From Virgibacillus oceani (GTDB lineage Bacteria; Bacillota; Bacilli; Bacillales; Amphibacillaceae), in contig NZ_BMFR01000001.1 of the NCBI RefSeq assembly GCF_014638995.1, positions 434,001 to 498,000 on the forward strand: DNA of 64,000 nucleotides. Direction: 5' to 3'. Made by a program: the position numbers and the translations under genes. A model generated the notes under the pieces. The model was not told where the DNA came from and searched no databases. It worked only from the letters and a program-made list of their open reading frames with translations. This document shows, one piece after another, positions 29,257 through 38,699 of this stretch; positions within the stretch are counted from its first letter, which is position 1, and each line of letters opens with the position of its first letter.

Positions 29257-29301
29257 TTATAATAATTATACTTTGACATGTTTTTCAAGTGTGCATATAA
29301 T
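29257..29301 (+). promoter_or_regulatory. Consensus sigma-A promoter with PerR-type box before fur
   Basis: TTGACA (29273-29278), 17-base spacer, TATAAT (29296-29301): a perfect vegetative promoter. Directly upstream, TTATAATAATTATAC (29257-29271) matches the PerR box TTATAATNATTATAA at 14 of 15 positions. PerR control of fur is known in B. subtilis, so this fits peroxide-sensing regulation. Confidence 0.8.
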
Positions 29302-29332
29302 GAAGATGGGGATATGAGGGAGGAGACTTGCC

Positions 29333-29788
29333 ATGGAACATCGAATTGAGCGAATAAAGAAGCATCTCCATGCACAAAGCTACAAGCTGACTCCACAACG
29401 GGAAGCGACGGTTAGAGTTTTACTAGAGCGTGAAGAAGATCATTTAAGTGCAGAGGATGTATACTTACTTGTAAAAGAAAAAGCACCGGAAATTGGACTT
29501 GCAACCGTTTATCGCACATTAGAATTATTATCGGAATTGAAAATTGTAGATAAAATAAACTTCGGTGATGGTGTTTCAAGGTATGACCTGCGTAAAGAGG
29601 GCGCTGAGCATTTTCACCATCATTTGGTCTGCATTGAATGCGGATCCGTCGAAGAAATTGTTGATGATTTATTAGGAGATGTTGAGAAGATTGTTGAAAA
29701 TGATTGGGGTTTTCAGGTAAAAGACCACCGCTTGACATTTCATGGAATCTGCAAACAATGTCAAAAAGTAGCTGTCAAAACCACATGA
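29333..29788 (+). CDS. fur: Ferric uptake regulator
   Basis: 151-aa Fur-family repressor. N-terminal winged helix (YKLTPQREATVRVL ... GLATVYRTLELL) is followed by the metal-binding dimer domain with FHHHLVCIECGSVEEI and a C-terminal CKQC, giving the two CxxC zinc motifs. Of the family members (Fur, PerR, Zur), position between spoIIM and xerD supports Fur. GGGAGGAG precedes the ATG. A terminator follows. Confidence 0.9.
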   Translation: MEHRIERIKKHLHAQSYKLTPQREATVRVLLEREEDHLSAEDVYLLVKEKAPEIGLATVYRTLELLSELKIVDKINFGDGVSRYDLRKEGAEHFHHHLVCIECGSVEEIVDDLLGDVEKIVENDWGFQVKDHRLTFHGICKQCQKVAVKTT

Positions 29789-29806
29789 TGCCTAAAGCAT
29801 TAAGTT

Positions 29807-29840
29807 GCCTTTTTTCGATTGAGGAAGAAAGGCTTTTTTA
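29807..29840 (+). terminator. Terminator after fur
   Basis: GCCTTTTTTC (29807-29816) and GAAGAAAGGC (29824-29833) pair with one mismatch around a 7-nt loop, followed by TTTTTT. Confidence 0.8.
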
Positions 29841-30032
29841 TTTTCTTTATTTGTTAACTAATTAATAAACTAGTATAAAATAGCCTTATTTAATTCATTT
29901 ACAAATGGATGAATATGGGTTATTTTGATGATGGAGACTTTTTAAGATAAAGTTGTCCATATTTATGTATATTGTTACTCTTTTTTGGCATATCTTTTAA
30001 TAGTGTTGGGAAATGGAAAGGGGATATGCCGA

Positions 30033-30239
30033 ATGAGAAGGATGGTATGGGACACCATAAAGGTTTTTATAATTTTTGTAGCATGTACATTTTTATTTTA
30101 TTTCGGGTTGCGCATCATGCATAACGAGTATGAACAATATCATCGTTATGATTCACCTGAGGGTCCTTCTGTAAAAGTTTTTAATGCAGATCAAAGTTTT
30201 ATAGATCGATTGAACTTATTTTTTCGATTGGGAGAGTAA
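30033..30239 (+). CDS. YqzK-like protein (DUF4227)
   Basis: 68-aa protein with one N-terminal membrane helix ([19 protein letters not shown]) and a short hydrophilic tail. Position directly before xerD matches yqzK in B. subtilis. The start at 30033 follows AAGGGG; the frame is open to 29985 but without a ribosome site. Function unknown. Confidence 0.7.
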   Translation: MRRMVWDTIKVFIIFVACTFLFYFGLRIMHNEYEQYHRYDSPEGPSVKVFNADQSFIDRLNLFFRLGE

Positions 30240-30244
30240 TAACC

Positions 30245-31135
30245 ATGCTGAAGCCTGCATTGACAGATTTTCTTCATTACTTGCAAGTAGAAAGAGGATT
30301 GTCTGATAATACATTAAAGTCGTATAATAGGGACTTAAGTAAATACCTGAACTATATAGAAAAGGTAATACAAAAAACAACATGGAACAATGTCGTCCGA
30401 AGTGATATTATCGGTTTTTTATTTATGTTAAAAGACGATGGAAAGGCTGCAGCTACAATCGCACGCACAATTTCATCCATTCGGTTATTCCATCGATTTT
30501 TAATCAATGAGCAATTGGTTGATCGGGATGCTAGTCTACATATAGAAACACCCAAAAAGGAAAGAAAATTGCCTGATACACTATCAACGAAAGATGTGGA
30601 ATCGTTATTAGCAATTAGCGGAAATTCACCGCTTCATATTCGAAATAAGGCAATGCTTGAACTATTATATGCTACTGGCCTGCGAGTAACAGAATTAATT
30701 TCTTTAAAAGTTAGTGATCTGCATTTGACGATGGGATTTATCCGATGTTTTGGAAAGGGTTCTAAGGAGCGGATTGTTCCCTTGGGAGATGTAGCCAAAA
30801 AGGCAGTAGAGGATTATTTGCAGTATGCCCGGGAGAATTTACTTAAAAATGGAGCAGAAGATACATTGTTTGTAAATCGGCATGGCACAGCACTAACAAG
30901 ACAAGGCTTTTGGAAAATTCTTAAATTAATTGCAAAAGATGCCGGGATTAAGAAAAGAATAACACCACATACATTAAGACATTCTTTTGCAACGCATTTG
31001 CTGGAAAATGGAGCTGATTTGCGCTCAGTTCAGGAAATGCTTGGACATTCCGACATATCTACAACACAAATATATACACATGTATCTAAAACTAGATTGA
31101 AAGATGTTTATACGTCATTTCATCCGAGGGCATAG
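30245..31135 (+). CDS. xerD: Tyrosine recombinase XerD (RipX)
   Basis: 296 aa, resolving chromosome dimers at dif together with XerC. An N-terminal core-binding domain (about 1-95) is followed by the catalytic domain with Arg in [10 protein letters not shown], Lys in [37 protein letters not shown] and the nucleophile Tyr. It follows yqzK by 5 bases. Full length for the family. Confidence 0.95.
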   Translation: MLKPALTDFLHYLQVERGLSDNTLKSYNRDLSKYLNYIEKVIQKTTWNNVVRSDIIGFLFMLKDDGKAAATIARTISSIRLFHRFLINEQLVDRDASLHIETPKKERKLPDTLSTKDVESLLAISGNSPLHIRNKAMLELLYATGLRVTELISLKVSDLHLTMGFIRCFGKGSKERIVPLGDVAKKAVEDYLQYARENLLKNGAEDTLFVNRHGTALTRQGFWKILKLIAKDAGIKKRITPHTLRHSFATHLLENGADLRSVQEMLGHSDISTTQIYTHVSKTRLKDVYTSFHPRA

Positions 31136-31231
31136 TATATTTATATTTTTAGTTGTCTGACATCATACAACATAGTAAGATAGACATATTACAGTAAGAA
31201 ATAGGAAATATAAATACGGGAGGTATTAGCA

Positions 31232-32410
31232 ATGAAAAAATTTAAACGAGTATTTTTAGTTGTCATGGATTCTGTTGGAATTGGTGAAGCACCAGATGCA
31301 GAGAAATTTAATGATAAAGGTGCAGATACATTAGGGCATATTGCAGAACACATGAATGGTCTTGACATGCCAAATATGGCTAAGCTCGGATTAAGCAATA
31401 TCAGACAAATTAAAGGTGTTGAAAAGCAATCCAAACCAATGGCTTATTATACTAAAATGCAAGAAGCATCAAATGGTAAAGATACAATGACGGGTCATTG
31501 GGAGATTATGGGCTTAAACATTCAGCAGCCATTCAGAACATTTCCAGATGGTTTTCCAAATGAATTAATCGATGAGTTAGAAGCAAAAACCGGCCGAAAA
31601 ATAATTGGTAATAAACCAGCTTCAGGTACAGCGATACTTGATGAGCTAGGTGAGGAGCATATGAAAACGGGAGCGTTAATCGTTTACACATCTGCGGATT
31701 CCGTGCTGCAAATCGCTGCACACGAGGAAGTTGTACCAATTGAAGAATTGTACCAAATCTGCGAGACAGCACGTAAGCTTACTTTAGATGAAAAATACAT
31801 GGTGGGCCGTGTAATTGCCAGACCGTTTGTAGGAAAACCTGATGCATTCGAACGTACTGCGAACAGACATGACTATGCATTAAAGCCTTTTGGCCGCACT
31901 GTAATGAATGAGTTAAAAGATGCAAATTATGACGTTATTGCCTTAGGTAAAATTTCTGATATATATGATGGTGAAGGTGTTACAAAAGCCATACGTACAA
32001 AGGATAACGAAGATGGAATGACAAAACTAGCAGACAGTATGGAAAAAGACTTTCAAGGAATTAGCTTTTTAAATTTAGTTGATTTTGATGCGAAATATGG
32101 CCATCGCCGTGATCCAGAAGGGTATGGTAAAGCATTAGAAACTTATGATGCCAGGCTTCCAGAAGTCTTAAACAAATTAACTGATGATGATTTATTAATT
32201 ATTACAGCAGATCATGGAAATGACCCAATCCATTATGGGACAGATCATACAAGAGAGTATGTGCCACTTCTTGTATACCACACGAACATAGATGAAGGCA
32301 GTCAGCTGGAAATTAGAGAGACATTTGCAGATATAGGGGCAACTATTGCGGATAACTTTGACGTAAATATGCCCGAACATGGGAAAAGCTTTTTAAATGA
32401 AATTAGTTAA
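31232..32410 (+). CDS. deoB: Phosphopentomutase
   Basis: 392-aa alkaline-phosphatase-superfamily mutase interconverting (deoxy)ribose 1- and 5-phosphates. Metal/active-site segments: [26 protein letters not shown] with the phosphothreonine, [14 protein letters not shown] and [14 protein letters not shown] precedes the ATG. First gene of a nucleoside-catabolism operon with punA and pdp. Confidence 0.95.
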   Translation: MKKFKRVFLVVMDSVGIGEAPDAEKFNDKGADTLGHIAEHMNGLDMPNMAKLGLSNIRQIKGVEKQSKPMAYYTKMQEASNGKDTMTGHWEIMGLNIQQPFRTFPDGFPNELIDELEAKTGRKIIGNKPASGTAILDELGEEHMKTGALIVYTSADSVLQIAAHEEVVPIEELYQICETARKLTLDEKYMVGRVIARPFVGKPDAFERTANRHDYALKPFGRTVMNELKDANYDVIALGKISDIYDGEGVTKAIRTKDNEDGMTKLADSMEKDFQGISFLNLVDFDAKYGHRRDPEGYGKALETYDARLPEVLNKLTDDDLLIITADHGNDPIHYGTDHTREYVPLLVYHTNIDEGSQLEIRETFADIGATIADNFDVNMPEHGKSFLNEIS

Positions 32411-32424
32411 GAGAGGATGAATAT

Positions 32425-33246
32425 ATGATGCAAACAGAAATAAGAGAAGCAAGTACATTTATACAGGATAAAATAACAACTTCTCCGGCAATTGGTTTAA
32501 TCCTTGGGTCGGGGCTCGGGGTATTGGCAGAAAAAATAGAGGACCCAGTTACGATTTCCTATAAGGAAATACCGCATTTTCCTGTTTCGACTGTCTCTGG
32601 TCATAAGGGGCAGCTTGTTGCAGGTAAGCTTGAAGGAAAACAGGTTATTGCAATGCAAGGACGTTTTCATTTTTATGAAGGATATTCAATGAAGCAGGTT
32701 ACCTTTCCTGTTCGTGTCATGAAAGAACTTGGGGCGGAGTCTATTATTGTGACGAATGCGGCAGGTGGAATAAACAAAGACTTTAACCCGGGAGACCTAA
32801 TGCTCATTACTGATCACATTAACAACATGGGAACAAATCCGTTAATTGGACCAAATGATGCGGAATTAGGCGTCCGTTTTCCAGATATGTCACAAGTATA
32901 TAATGCTTCCTATACTGACCATGCTGAAAAATGTGCAAAAGATTTAGGTATTACGATTCAAAAAGGCGTGTATGTTGGGAACACGGGTCCTACATATGAA
33001 ACTCCAGCAGAAATTAAAATGCTGCGGACTTTAGGCGGGGATGCTGTAGGTATGTCGACAGTACCTGAAGTGACAGTCGCTGGCCATGCAGGTCTTAAAG
33101 TGTTGGGAATTTCCTGTATCTCGAATATGGCTGCAGGTATTCTCGATCAACCATTAACACATACCGAAGTAATAGAAACAACCGAAAAAGTTAAAGAAGA
33201 CTTTCTAAAATTTGTAAAGGAAATTATCAGAACGCTACCACAATAG
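32425..33246 (+). CDS. punA: Purine nucleoside phosphorylase I
   Basis: 273-aa trimeric PNP of the inosine/guanosine-specific group. Phosphate and base sites lie in [35 protein letters not shown] and [14 protein letters not shown]. It produces ribose 1-phosphate for DeoB. Two consecutive ATG codons occur at the start; either can serve. Spacing to deoB and pdp is under 20 bases. The B. subtilis name is pupG. Confidence 0.94.
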   Translation: MMQTEIREASTFIQDKITTSPAIGLILGSGLGVLAEKIEDPVTISYKEIPHFPVSTVSGHKGQLVAGKLEGKQVIAMQGRFHFYEGYSMKQVTFPVRVMKELGAESIIVTNAAGGINKDFNPGDLMLITDHINNMGTNPLIGPNDAELGVRFPDMSQVYNASYTDHAEKCAKDLGITIQKGVYVGNTGPTYETPAEIKMLRTLGGDAVGMSTVPEVTVAGHAGLKVLGISCISNMAAGILDQPLTHTEVIETTEKVKEDFLKFVKEIIRTLPQ

Positions 33247-33265
33247 AGAAAAAAAGGTGATAAAA

Positions 33266-34570
33266 ATGAGAATGTACGACATCATTGAAAAAAAACGTGA
33301 TGGATTAGAATTGACGAAAGAGGAAATTACGTACTTTATAAACGGATATACTTCAGGCGATATACCCGATTATCAAGTCAGTTCATTATTAATGGCAATT
33401 TACTTTCAGGATATGACAGAGGAAGAACGTGCATTATTAACAACATCAATGGTGAATTCAGGGGATACTATTGATCTTTCCGCCATTTCAGGAATTAAGG
33501 TTGATAAGCACTCAACAGGTGGTGTAGGTGATACAACAACATTAATTCTTGCGCCGCTTGTAGCGTCATTAGGAGTTCCCGTTGCAAAAATGAGCGGAAG
33601 GGGTCTTGGCCATACTGGTGGAACAATAGATAAATTAGAAGCTGTCCCAGGATTCCACGTTGAAATAACAAGTAATGAATTTATGGATTTAGTAAACAAA
33701 AATAAAGTCGCTGTTATCGGACAAACAGGTAATTTAACACCTGCGGATAAAAAACTGTATAGTTTACGAGATGTTACGGCAACGGTAAGCTCGATTCCAT
33801 TAATTGCTAGTTCTATCATGAGTAAGAAAATCGCTGCAGGTGCTGATGCAATTGTTTTGGATGTCAAGACAGGAGCAGGAGCATTCATGAAAGATTTAGA
33901 TGACGCTAAAAAATTAGCTAATGCGATGGTATCTATCGGCAATCGGGTTGGCAGAAATACAATGGCCGTTATCTCTGACATGAGTCAGCCACTGGGAAAT
34001 GCAATTGGGAATGCATTAGAGGTAAGGGAAGCTATTGACACGTTACAAGGAAAAGGACCAGAGGATTTAACAGAACTTTGTTTAACATTGGGAAGCCAAA
34101 TGGTTGTCTTGGCAAATAAGGCAGATAGCATTGACGAAGCAAGAAACAAATTAAAGGAAAATTTGACGAACGGCAAGGCATTTGAACAATTTAAGATTTT
34201 CCTTGAATCACAGGGAGGCGATTCAAGTGTGGCAGATAAGCCTGAATCACTGCCACAGGCAAAATATAAAGTAGAACTTAAAGCTAAGCAATCAGGAACA
34301 ATCGCAGAAATTGTTGCTGATGATGTAGGAACTGCAGCTATGATGTTAGGTGCTGGGAGAGCTACTAAAGAATCTGTGATTGACCTTGCAGTAGGAATTG
34401 TTCTTCATAAAAAAATTGGTGATCATGTAAATGAAGGAGAAACATTACTTACGATACATGCAAATCAGGATTCCATAGAAGAAGTAAAAGATAAATTGTA
34501 TGCTAGTATAACGATATCAGATGAGCAGGTTACCGCTCCACCGTTAATATACGATACAGTTACAAAATAG
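33266..34570 (+). CDS. pdp: Pyrimidine-nucleoside phosphorylase
   Basis: 434-aa phosphorylase of the thymidine/anthranilate-phosphoribosyl-transferase fold. Signature [16 protein letters not shown] and phosphate-binding [11 protein letters not shown] are intact; a biotinyl-like C-terminal domain ends the protein. ATG at 33266 follows AAAGGTGATAAAA; the GTG at 33257 lies within that site. In B. subtilis pdp lies elsewhere; here it joins deoB and punA in one operon. Confidence 0.93.
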   Translation: MRMYDIIEKKRDGLELTKEEITYFINGYTSGDIPDYQVSSLLMAIYFQDMTEEERALLTTSMVNSGDTIDLSAISGIKVDKHSTGGVGDTTTLILAPLVASLGVPVAKMSGRGLGHTGGTIDKLEAVPGFHVEITSNEFMDLVNKNKVAVIGQTGNLTPADKKLYSLRDVTATVSSIPLIASSIMSKKIAAGADAIVLDVKTGAGAFMKDLDDAKKLANAMVSIGNRVGRNTMAVISDMSQPLGNAIGNALEVREAIDTLQGKGPEDLTELCLTLGSQMVVLANKADSIDEARNKLKENLTNGKAFEQFKIFLESQGGDSSVADKPESLPQAKYKVELKAKQSGTIAEIVADDVGTAAMMLGAGRATKESVIDLAVGIVLHKKIGDHVNEGETLLTIHANQDSIEEVKDKLYASITISDEQVTAPPLIYDTVTK

Positions 34571-34582
34571 AATAGATTGACC

Positions 34583-34613
34583 AAAAAGGCGCACAATTAT
34601 GTGTGCCTTTTTT
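34583..34613 (+). terminator. Terminator after the deoB-punA-pdp operon
   Basis: AAAAAGGCGCACA pairs with TGTGTGCCTTTTT around ATTA, with one G-T pair, and ends in a T run. Confidence 0.88.
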
Positions 34614-34685
34614 ACAGGTAATTTTTGTTATAAAAATAAGCGAAATGGTAATCCTAAAGTTATATTGACTTTTGGAGGTAAGGGT

Positions 34686-35867
34686 ATGAAAAAATACGTA
34701 TTAATTTTCAGCATGGTTTTATCTTTACTATTCGTTACAGCAATCCCTGTGTTAGGTGATGAAAAAAATGAGGGTGATGCTAATCAATTAAATCTTGCAC
34801 CGAATGCAAAATCAGCGATACTTATTGAACGTGATACCGGAAAGCTGTTATATGATAAAAATGCTCACGAAAAACTTCCCCCGGCAAGCATGACTAAAAT
34901 TATGACACTGCTATTGATTATGGAAGCAATTGACCAAGGTAATTTAAAACTAGATGAGAAAATTCGTGTTAGTGAACGTGCTGCATCTATGGGAGGGTCC
35001 CAAATATTTCTTGAAGCTGGAGAAGAAATGACAGTAGATGATTTGTTAAAGGGTGTTGCTATTGCCTCAGGAAATGATGCAAGCGTTGCCTTGGCTGAAA
35101 GAATAGCTGGAAGCGAAGAAGCCTTTGTTAAAAAAATGAATGATAAAGCAAAAGAATTAAAACTTAAAAATACACACTTTCAAAATACGACAGGCCTGCC
35201 TGCTGAAGATCACTACAGTACCGCATATGACATGGCAATTATGGCCAAAGAATTATTAAAATACGAAACTATAACTAATTACACATCAAAATATGAAGAT
35301 TATTTAAGAAAAGGAACAGAAGACGAATTTTGGCTGGTCAATACAAATAAATTAGTCAAATTTTATCCCGGTGTTGATGGATTAAAAACAGGGTACACAA
35401 ATGAAGCAAAATATTGTTTGACAGCAACAGCGGAAAAAGAAAATATGCGGGTTGTTGCAGTAGTAATGGGGGCAAAAACACCAAAGGAACGAAATGCAAT
35501 GGTTAGCCAAATGTTAGATTACGCCTACAACCATTTTGCAACCAAAAAGTTGTTTGTAAAAGGACAGAAAATAACAAAGTTAAAGCTGTTAAAAGCTGAA
35601 AATAACAATGTGAATGTTGTGGCATCAGAATCAATTAGTACCCTTTTTAAGAAAGGTGATCCACCTAAAAATATTACCACATCAATTGAGCTTAAAGAGA
35701 ATATGACTCTTCCTATGAAGAAGGGAGATGAGGTTGGAGTTCTTATCGTTAGGAAAGGAGGAAATGTTCTGTCAAAAACACCGTTAACAATTGATAAGGA
35801 TATGACACAAGCATCTTTTTTCACATTATTTAAGCGTACAATTCAAGATATGGTGAAATATCACTAA
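34686..35867 (+). CDS. dacF: D-alanyl-D-alanine carboxypeptidase DacF
   Basis: 393-aa low-molecular-weight penicillin-binding protein. It has a signal peptide (MKKYVLIFSMVLSLLFVTA), the nucleophile motif SMTK, SGNDASVAL and DGLKTGYTNEA, followed by a beta-rich C-terminal domain. DacF is made in the forespore and trims spore-cortex peptidoglycan. The ATG at 34686 follows TTGGAGG; the open frame upstream overlaps the pdp terminator. It lies just before spoIIAA, the conserved position. Confidence 0.92.
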   Translation: MKKYVLIFSMVLSLLFVTAIPVLGDEKNEGDANQLNLAPNAKSAILIERDTGKLLYDKNAHEKLPPASMTKIMTLLLIMEAIDQGNLKLDEKIRVSERAASMGGSQIFLEAGEEMTVDDLLKGVAIASGNDASVALAERIAGSEEAFVKKMNDKAKELKLKNTHFQNTTGLPAEDHYSTAYDMAIMAKELLKYETITNYTSKYEDYLRKGTEDEFWLVNTNKLVKFYPGVDGLKTGYTNEAKYCLTATAEKENMRVVAVVMGAKTPKERNAMVSQMLDYAYNHFATKKLFVKGQKITKLKLLKAENNNVNVVASESISTLFKKGDPPKNITTSIELKENMTLPMKKGDEVGVLIVRKGGNVLSKTPLTIDKDMTQASFFTLFKRTIQDMVKYH

Positions 35868-35910
35868 TTTGAACAAGTTTAGTCGAATTTTTTCTTCTTT
35901 TGTCAGGCGA

Positions 35911-35940
35911 GCAGGAATTGGCCTCTTAAATCAAGAATTA
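35911..35940 (+). promoter_or_regulatory. Sigma-H promoter of the spoIIA operon
   Basis: GCAGGAATT (35911-35919) matches the sigma-H -35 RNAGGAWWW. After a 12-base spacer, CAAGAATTA (35932-35940) matches the -10 RNNGAATWW except for its first base. The element ends 33 bases before spoIIAA, where the sigma-H promoter lies in B. subtilis. Confidence 0.8.
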
Positions 35941-35973
35941 ATCACATACACCGAATTGCGAGGAGGAGTATAA

Positions 35974-36327
35974 ATGGGTCTTTCAGCTTTGTTTGATGTT
36001 AAAGAAGATGTCCTGATTGTAAGGCTGTCTGGCGAGTTAGATCATCATGAGTCAGAGGCATTACGTAATGAATGGAAAGAAAAGATGTATAGAAACCCTG
36101 TAAAGAATGTTGTGCTGAACCTTGAAGCTGTATCTTTTATGGATAGTTCCGGTTTAGGTGTCATATTAGGAAGGTATAAAGAAGTGCTGCAATTAGGCGG
36201 AGAGCTGGTGGTCTGTTCTGTTTCACCACCAGTAAACCGTTTATTTGAAATGTCAGGGTTATTTAAAATTGTTCGTCTGGAGGAGAATGAACATTATGCA
36301 TTAGTTACTTTGGGGGTGGCTTCATGA
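35974..36327 (+). CDS. spoIIAA: Anti-sigma F factor antagonist
   Basis: 117-aa STAS-domain protein. The phosphorylation site is Ser58 in [10 protein letters not shown], identical in context to B. subtilis. Unphosphorylated SpoIIAA frees sigma-F by binding SpoIIAB. AGGAGGAG precedes the ATG. It overlaps spoIIAB by 4 bases. Confidence 0.95.
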   Translation: MGLSALFDVKEDVLIVRLSGELDHHESEALRNEWKEKMYRNPVKNVVLNLEAVSFMDSSGLGVILGRYKEVLQLGGELVVCSVSPPVNRLFEMSGLFKIVRLEENEHYALVTLGVAS

Positions 36328-36764
36328 AAAATGAAATGTCCGTGGAATTTTCTAGTGTCAGTGAGAATGAATCGTTTGCAAGAGTGACAGTAGCGGCTTT
36401 TGTTACACAATTAGATCCAACCATGGATGAGCTAACTGAGATTAAAACTGTTGTTTCAGAAGCAGTTACAAACGCTATTATACATGGTTACAACAATGAG
36501 CCCAACCACAGGGTCACAATCAAATGCACCATCCAGGATGAAGATTTTGAATTAACGATAAAAGATACAGGTATTGGAATAGGTAATGTTGAAGAAGCAC
36601 GACAACCGTTGTATACATCTAAACCAGAATTGGAAAGGTCTGGAATGGGCTTCACTATTATTGAAAATTTTATGGATTCCGTTAATGTTATCTCATCACC
36701 CAATGCTGGAACAACGGTACACATGACAAAACAATTGACGAAAAATAAAACGGTTTGTAAGTAG
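36324..36764 (+). CDS. spoIIAB: Anti-sigma F factor and serine kinase
   Basis: 146-aa GHKL-fold kinase: N box [14 protein letters not shown]1 box DTGIGI and [13 protein letters not shown]. It phosphorylates SpoIIAA and binds sigma-F. The start ATG overlaps the spoIIAA stop, supporting stoichiometric co-translation. Normal length. Confidence 0.95.
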   Translation: MKNEMSVEFSSVSENESFARVTVAAFVTQLDPTMDELTEIKTVVSEAVTNAIIHGYNNEPNHRVTIKCTIQDEDFELTIKDTGIGIGNVEEARQPLYTSKPELERSGMGFTIIENFMDSVNVISSPNAGTTVHMTKQLTKNKTVCK

Positions 36765-36774
36765 AGGGATGCCT

Positions 36775-37530
36775 ATGGATGTAAATGTAAAGCATCTCAA
36801 CCGAAAGAAACCCTTAACCGATGAGCAGGTAAAAGAATTTATCTATAAAAGTCAACAGGGTGATAAAGAAGCCCGTGACTTTTTAGTTGAAAAAAATATT
36901 CGTCTTGTTTGGTCTGTTGTTCAACGATTTATAAACCGTGGGTATGACCCGGATGACTTGTTTCAAATAGGTAGTATTGGGTTAATAAAATCAATCGATA
37001 AATTTGATCTATCGTATGATGTTCGTTTTTCTACGTACGCTGTACCAATGATCATTGGCGAAATCCAAAGATTTATTCGGGACGACGGGAGTATAAAGGT
37101 CAGTCGTTCTTTAAAAGAAATCGGGAATAAAATACGAAAGAAAAAGGATGAATTAACGAAACAGCTTGGAAGATCTCCAACAATTAATGAAATAGCAGAT
37201 GGCTTGGAGATCTCACCTGAGGAAGTAGTCCTTGCGCAAGAAGCCTCCAAATCACCACATTCAATTCATGAAACTGTTTTTGAAAATGATGGTGACCCAA
37301 TAACTTTGTTAGACCAGATTGCCGATCAGGATACCAGATGGTTCGATAAAATAACATTACAGGAGGCTATCAGAGACTTAAGCGAGAGAGAAAGGCTAAT
37401 CGTATATTTACGCTATTACAAGGATAAAACACAATCTGAGGTGGCAGAGAGACTTGGTATATCACAAGTACAGGTATCCCGTCTTGAGAAAAAAATTTTA
37501 CATGATATGAAAGAAAAAATGGATACGTAA
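36775..37530 (+). CDS. sigF: RNA polymerase sigma factor F (early forespore)
   Basis: 251-aa sigma-70 family factor. Region 2 (NIRLVWSVVQRF, DDLFQIGSIGLIKSIDKFD, STYAVPMIIGEIQRFIRDDG), region 3, and the region-4 helix-turn-helix (TQSEVAERLGISQVQVSRLE) are intact. The ATG at 36775 (MDVNVKHL) is preferred to 36769 because GAGGG is correctly spaced and it matches the usual MDV start. A terminator follows, ending the spoIIA operon. Confidence 0.95.
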   Translation: MDVNVKHLNRKKPLTDEQVKEFIYKSQQGDKEARDFLVEKNIRLVWSVVQRFINRGYDPDDLFQIGSIGLIKSIDKFDLSYDVRFSTYAVPMIIGEIQRFIRDDGSIKVSRSLKEIGNKIRKKKDELTKQLGRSPTINEIADGLEISPEEVVLAQEASKSPHSIHETVFENDGDPITLLDQIADQDTRWFDKITLQEAIRDLSERERLIVYLRYYKDKTQSEVAERLGISQVQVSRLEKKILHDMKEKMDT

Positions 37531-37547
37531 AGCCAATAGTGCTTGTT

Positions 37548-37580
37548 AAATCATCACATTATAGTGATGATTTTTGTTTT
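37548..37580 (+). terminator. Terminator after sigF
   Basis: Perfect 10-bp stem AAATCATCAC (37548-37557) / GTGATGATTT (37564-37573) with a 6-nt loop, then TTGTTTTTTT. Confidence 0.88.
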
Positions 37581-37585
37581 TTTCG

Positions 37586-37614
37586 TGATAAAAAATAATA
37601 TAAAACAAATACTA
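37586..37614 (+). promoter_or_regulatory. Candidate sigma-G promoter of the spoVA genes
   Basis: TGATAA (37586-37591), a 16-base spacer and AATACTA (37608-37614) resemble the sigma-G pattern TGAATA - N17 - CATACTA. spoVA is sigma-G-dependent in B. subtilis. The match is partial. Confidence 0.4.
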
Positions 37615-37648
37615 ATTAATGAAAGTCATAGGAGAGGATGTGATCCAC

Positions 37649-38266
37649 ATGAGTGAGATTGTTTATTTGCGAATGAAGAAAAATGTGGAATTGACCGGAT
37701 TGCAGACAGTCCAGCTCCGACACATTGCCCTACTATCAACCATTTCAAACCATAAGCATGACTTAGAAAAAATTACGTTATATCGTATTTCTAAAGAAGA
37801 TCGGAATATTGTAATTATCGACAGCTTTTTGGTAATTGATCATTTAAATCGCTTATACCCCGATTTAGAGTTTCAGCTATTAGGGCCAAACCAAACAATC
37901 ATACGGATTACAAAGCAAAAGAAGGCACCATCGATAATAATAGTATCATTTGTTTGGCTTCTATTATTTATTGGTACCGCAATGACCATTATGAACTTCC
38001 ATTATGATGTTAGTATGCAGGAAGTACAGCAAAAACTGCATTATTTATTAACAGGTGAATATGATGAATATCCATTGTGGATTCAAATACCATATTCATT
38101 TGGTCTGGGAATAGGGATGCTGTTATTTTTCAACCATTGGTTTAAAAAGCGATTCAACGAGGAACCAAGCCCACTTGAAGTTGAGATCTTCAATTACCAG
38201 CAGGATCTTGACCAATATGTCAGCTATTATGAGAATAAATTAAATGATAACAAACCTATTCATTAA
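37649..38266 (+). CDS. spoVAA: Stage V sporulation protein AA
   Basis: 205 aa. A soluble N-terminal half (about 1-95) is followed by two membrane segments (around 105-125 and 150-175). This is the SpoVAA layout, part of the inner-membrane system for dipicolinic acid movement in spores. ATG at 37649 chosen from the ribosome site at GGAGAGG; upstream ATG at 37619 is less likely. Overlaps spoVAB by 23 bases. Confidence 0.85.
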   Translation: MSEIVYLRMKKNVELTGLQTVQLRHIALLSTISNHKHDLEKITLYRISKEDRNIVIIDSFLVIDHLNRLYPDLEFQLLGPNQTIIRITKQKKAPSIIIVSFVWLLLFIGTAMTIMNFHYDVSMQEVQQKLHYLLTGEYDEYPLWIQIPYSFGLGIGMLLFFNHWFKKRFNEEPSPLEVEIFNYQQDLDQYVSYYENKLNDNKPIH

Positions 38267-38672
38267 TCTGGCCGAATTTATTATAGGGTTTGCAGGAGGA
38301 CTTGCTGTCGGGGGCGGTTTTGTAGCTTTTTTAACAGTTTTAGGAATCATCCCCAGATTAATTCAATTAAGCAAAACACATCGTTTGCTTCACGTTTATG
38401 GAGCATGTGTCATTGTTGGTTCAATATTTGGAACATATATTTCATTTACAAATATAACCTGGAATCAGCCTATTGTAATTTTAATACTATGGGGTGGTCT
38501 GCACGGAATATTTAACGGTATGCTTGCAGCGGCATTAACAGAGATTTTAAATGTATTTCCATTATTATCTAAACGCATTGGATTAGATGGACACTTATTG
38601 TGGTTATTAATGGCGATATTTTTTGGGAAAATAGCTGGATCGTTGTTTCAATGGATGTATTTTGTAAAGTGA
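38244..38672 (+). CDS. spoVAB: Stage V sporulation protein AB
   Basis: 142-aa membrane protein with about four hydrophobic segments and the glycine-rich GFAGGLAVGGGFVAFL near the N-terminus, as in SpoVAB. It overlaps spoVAA and is followed 27 bases later by spoVAF rather than spoVAC. Confidence 0.87.
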   Translation: MITNLFINLAEFIIGFAGGLAVGGGFVAFLTVLGIIPRLIQLSKTHRLLHVYGACVIVGSIFGTYISFTNITWNQPIVILILWGGLHGIFNGMLAAALTEILNVFPLLSKRIGLDGHLLWLLMAIFFGKIAGSLFQWMYFVK

Positions 38673-38699
38673 TCAGGGTTTAGACTGGAGTGAAAGATA

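Noticed and set aside
33406..33981. 191-aa open frame on the minus strand
   Set aside because: Lies entirely inside pdp, antisense; no ribosome site, and composition mirrors the real codons.
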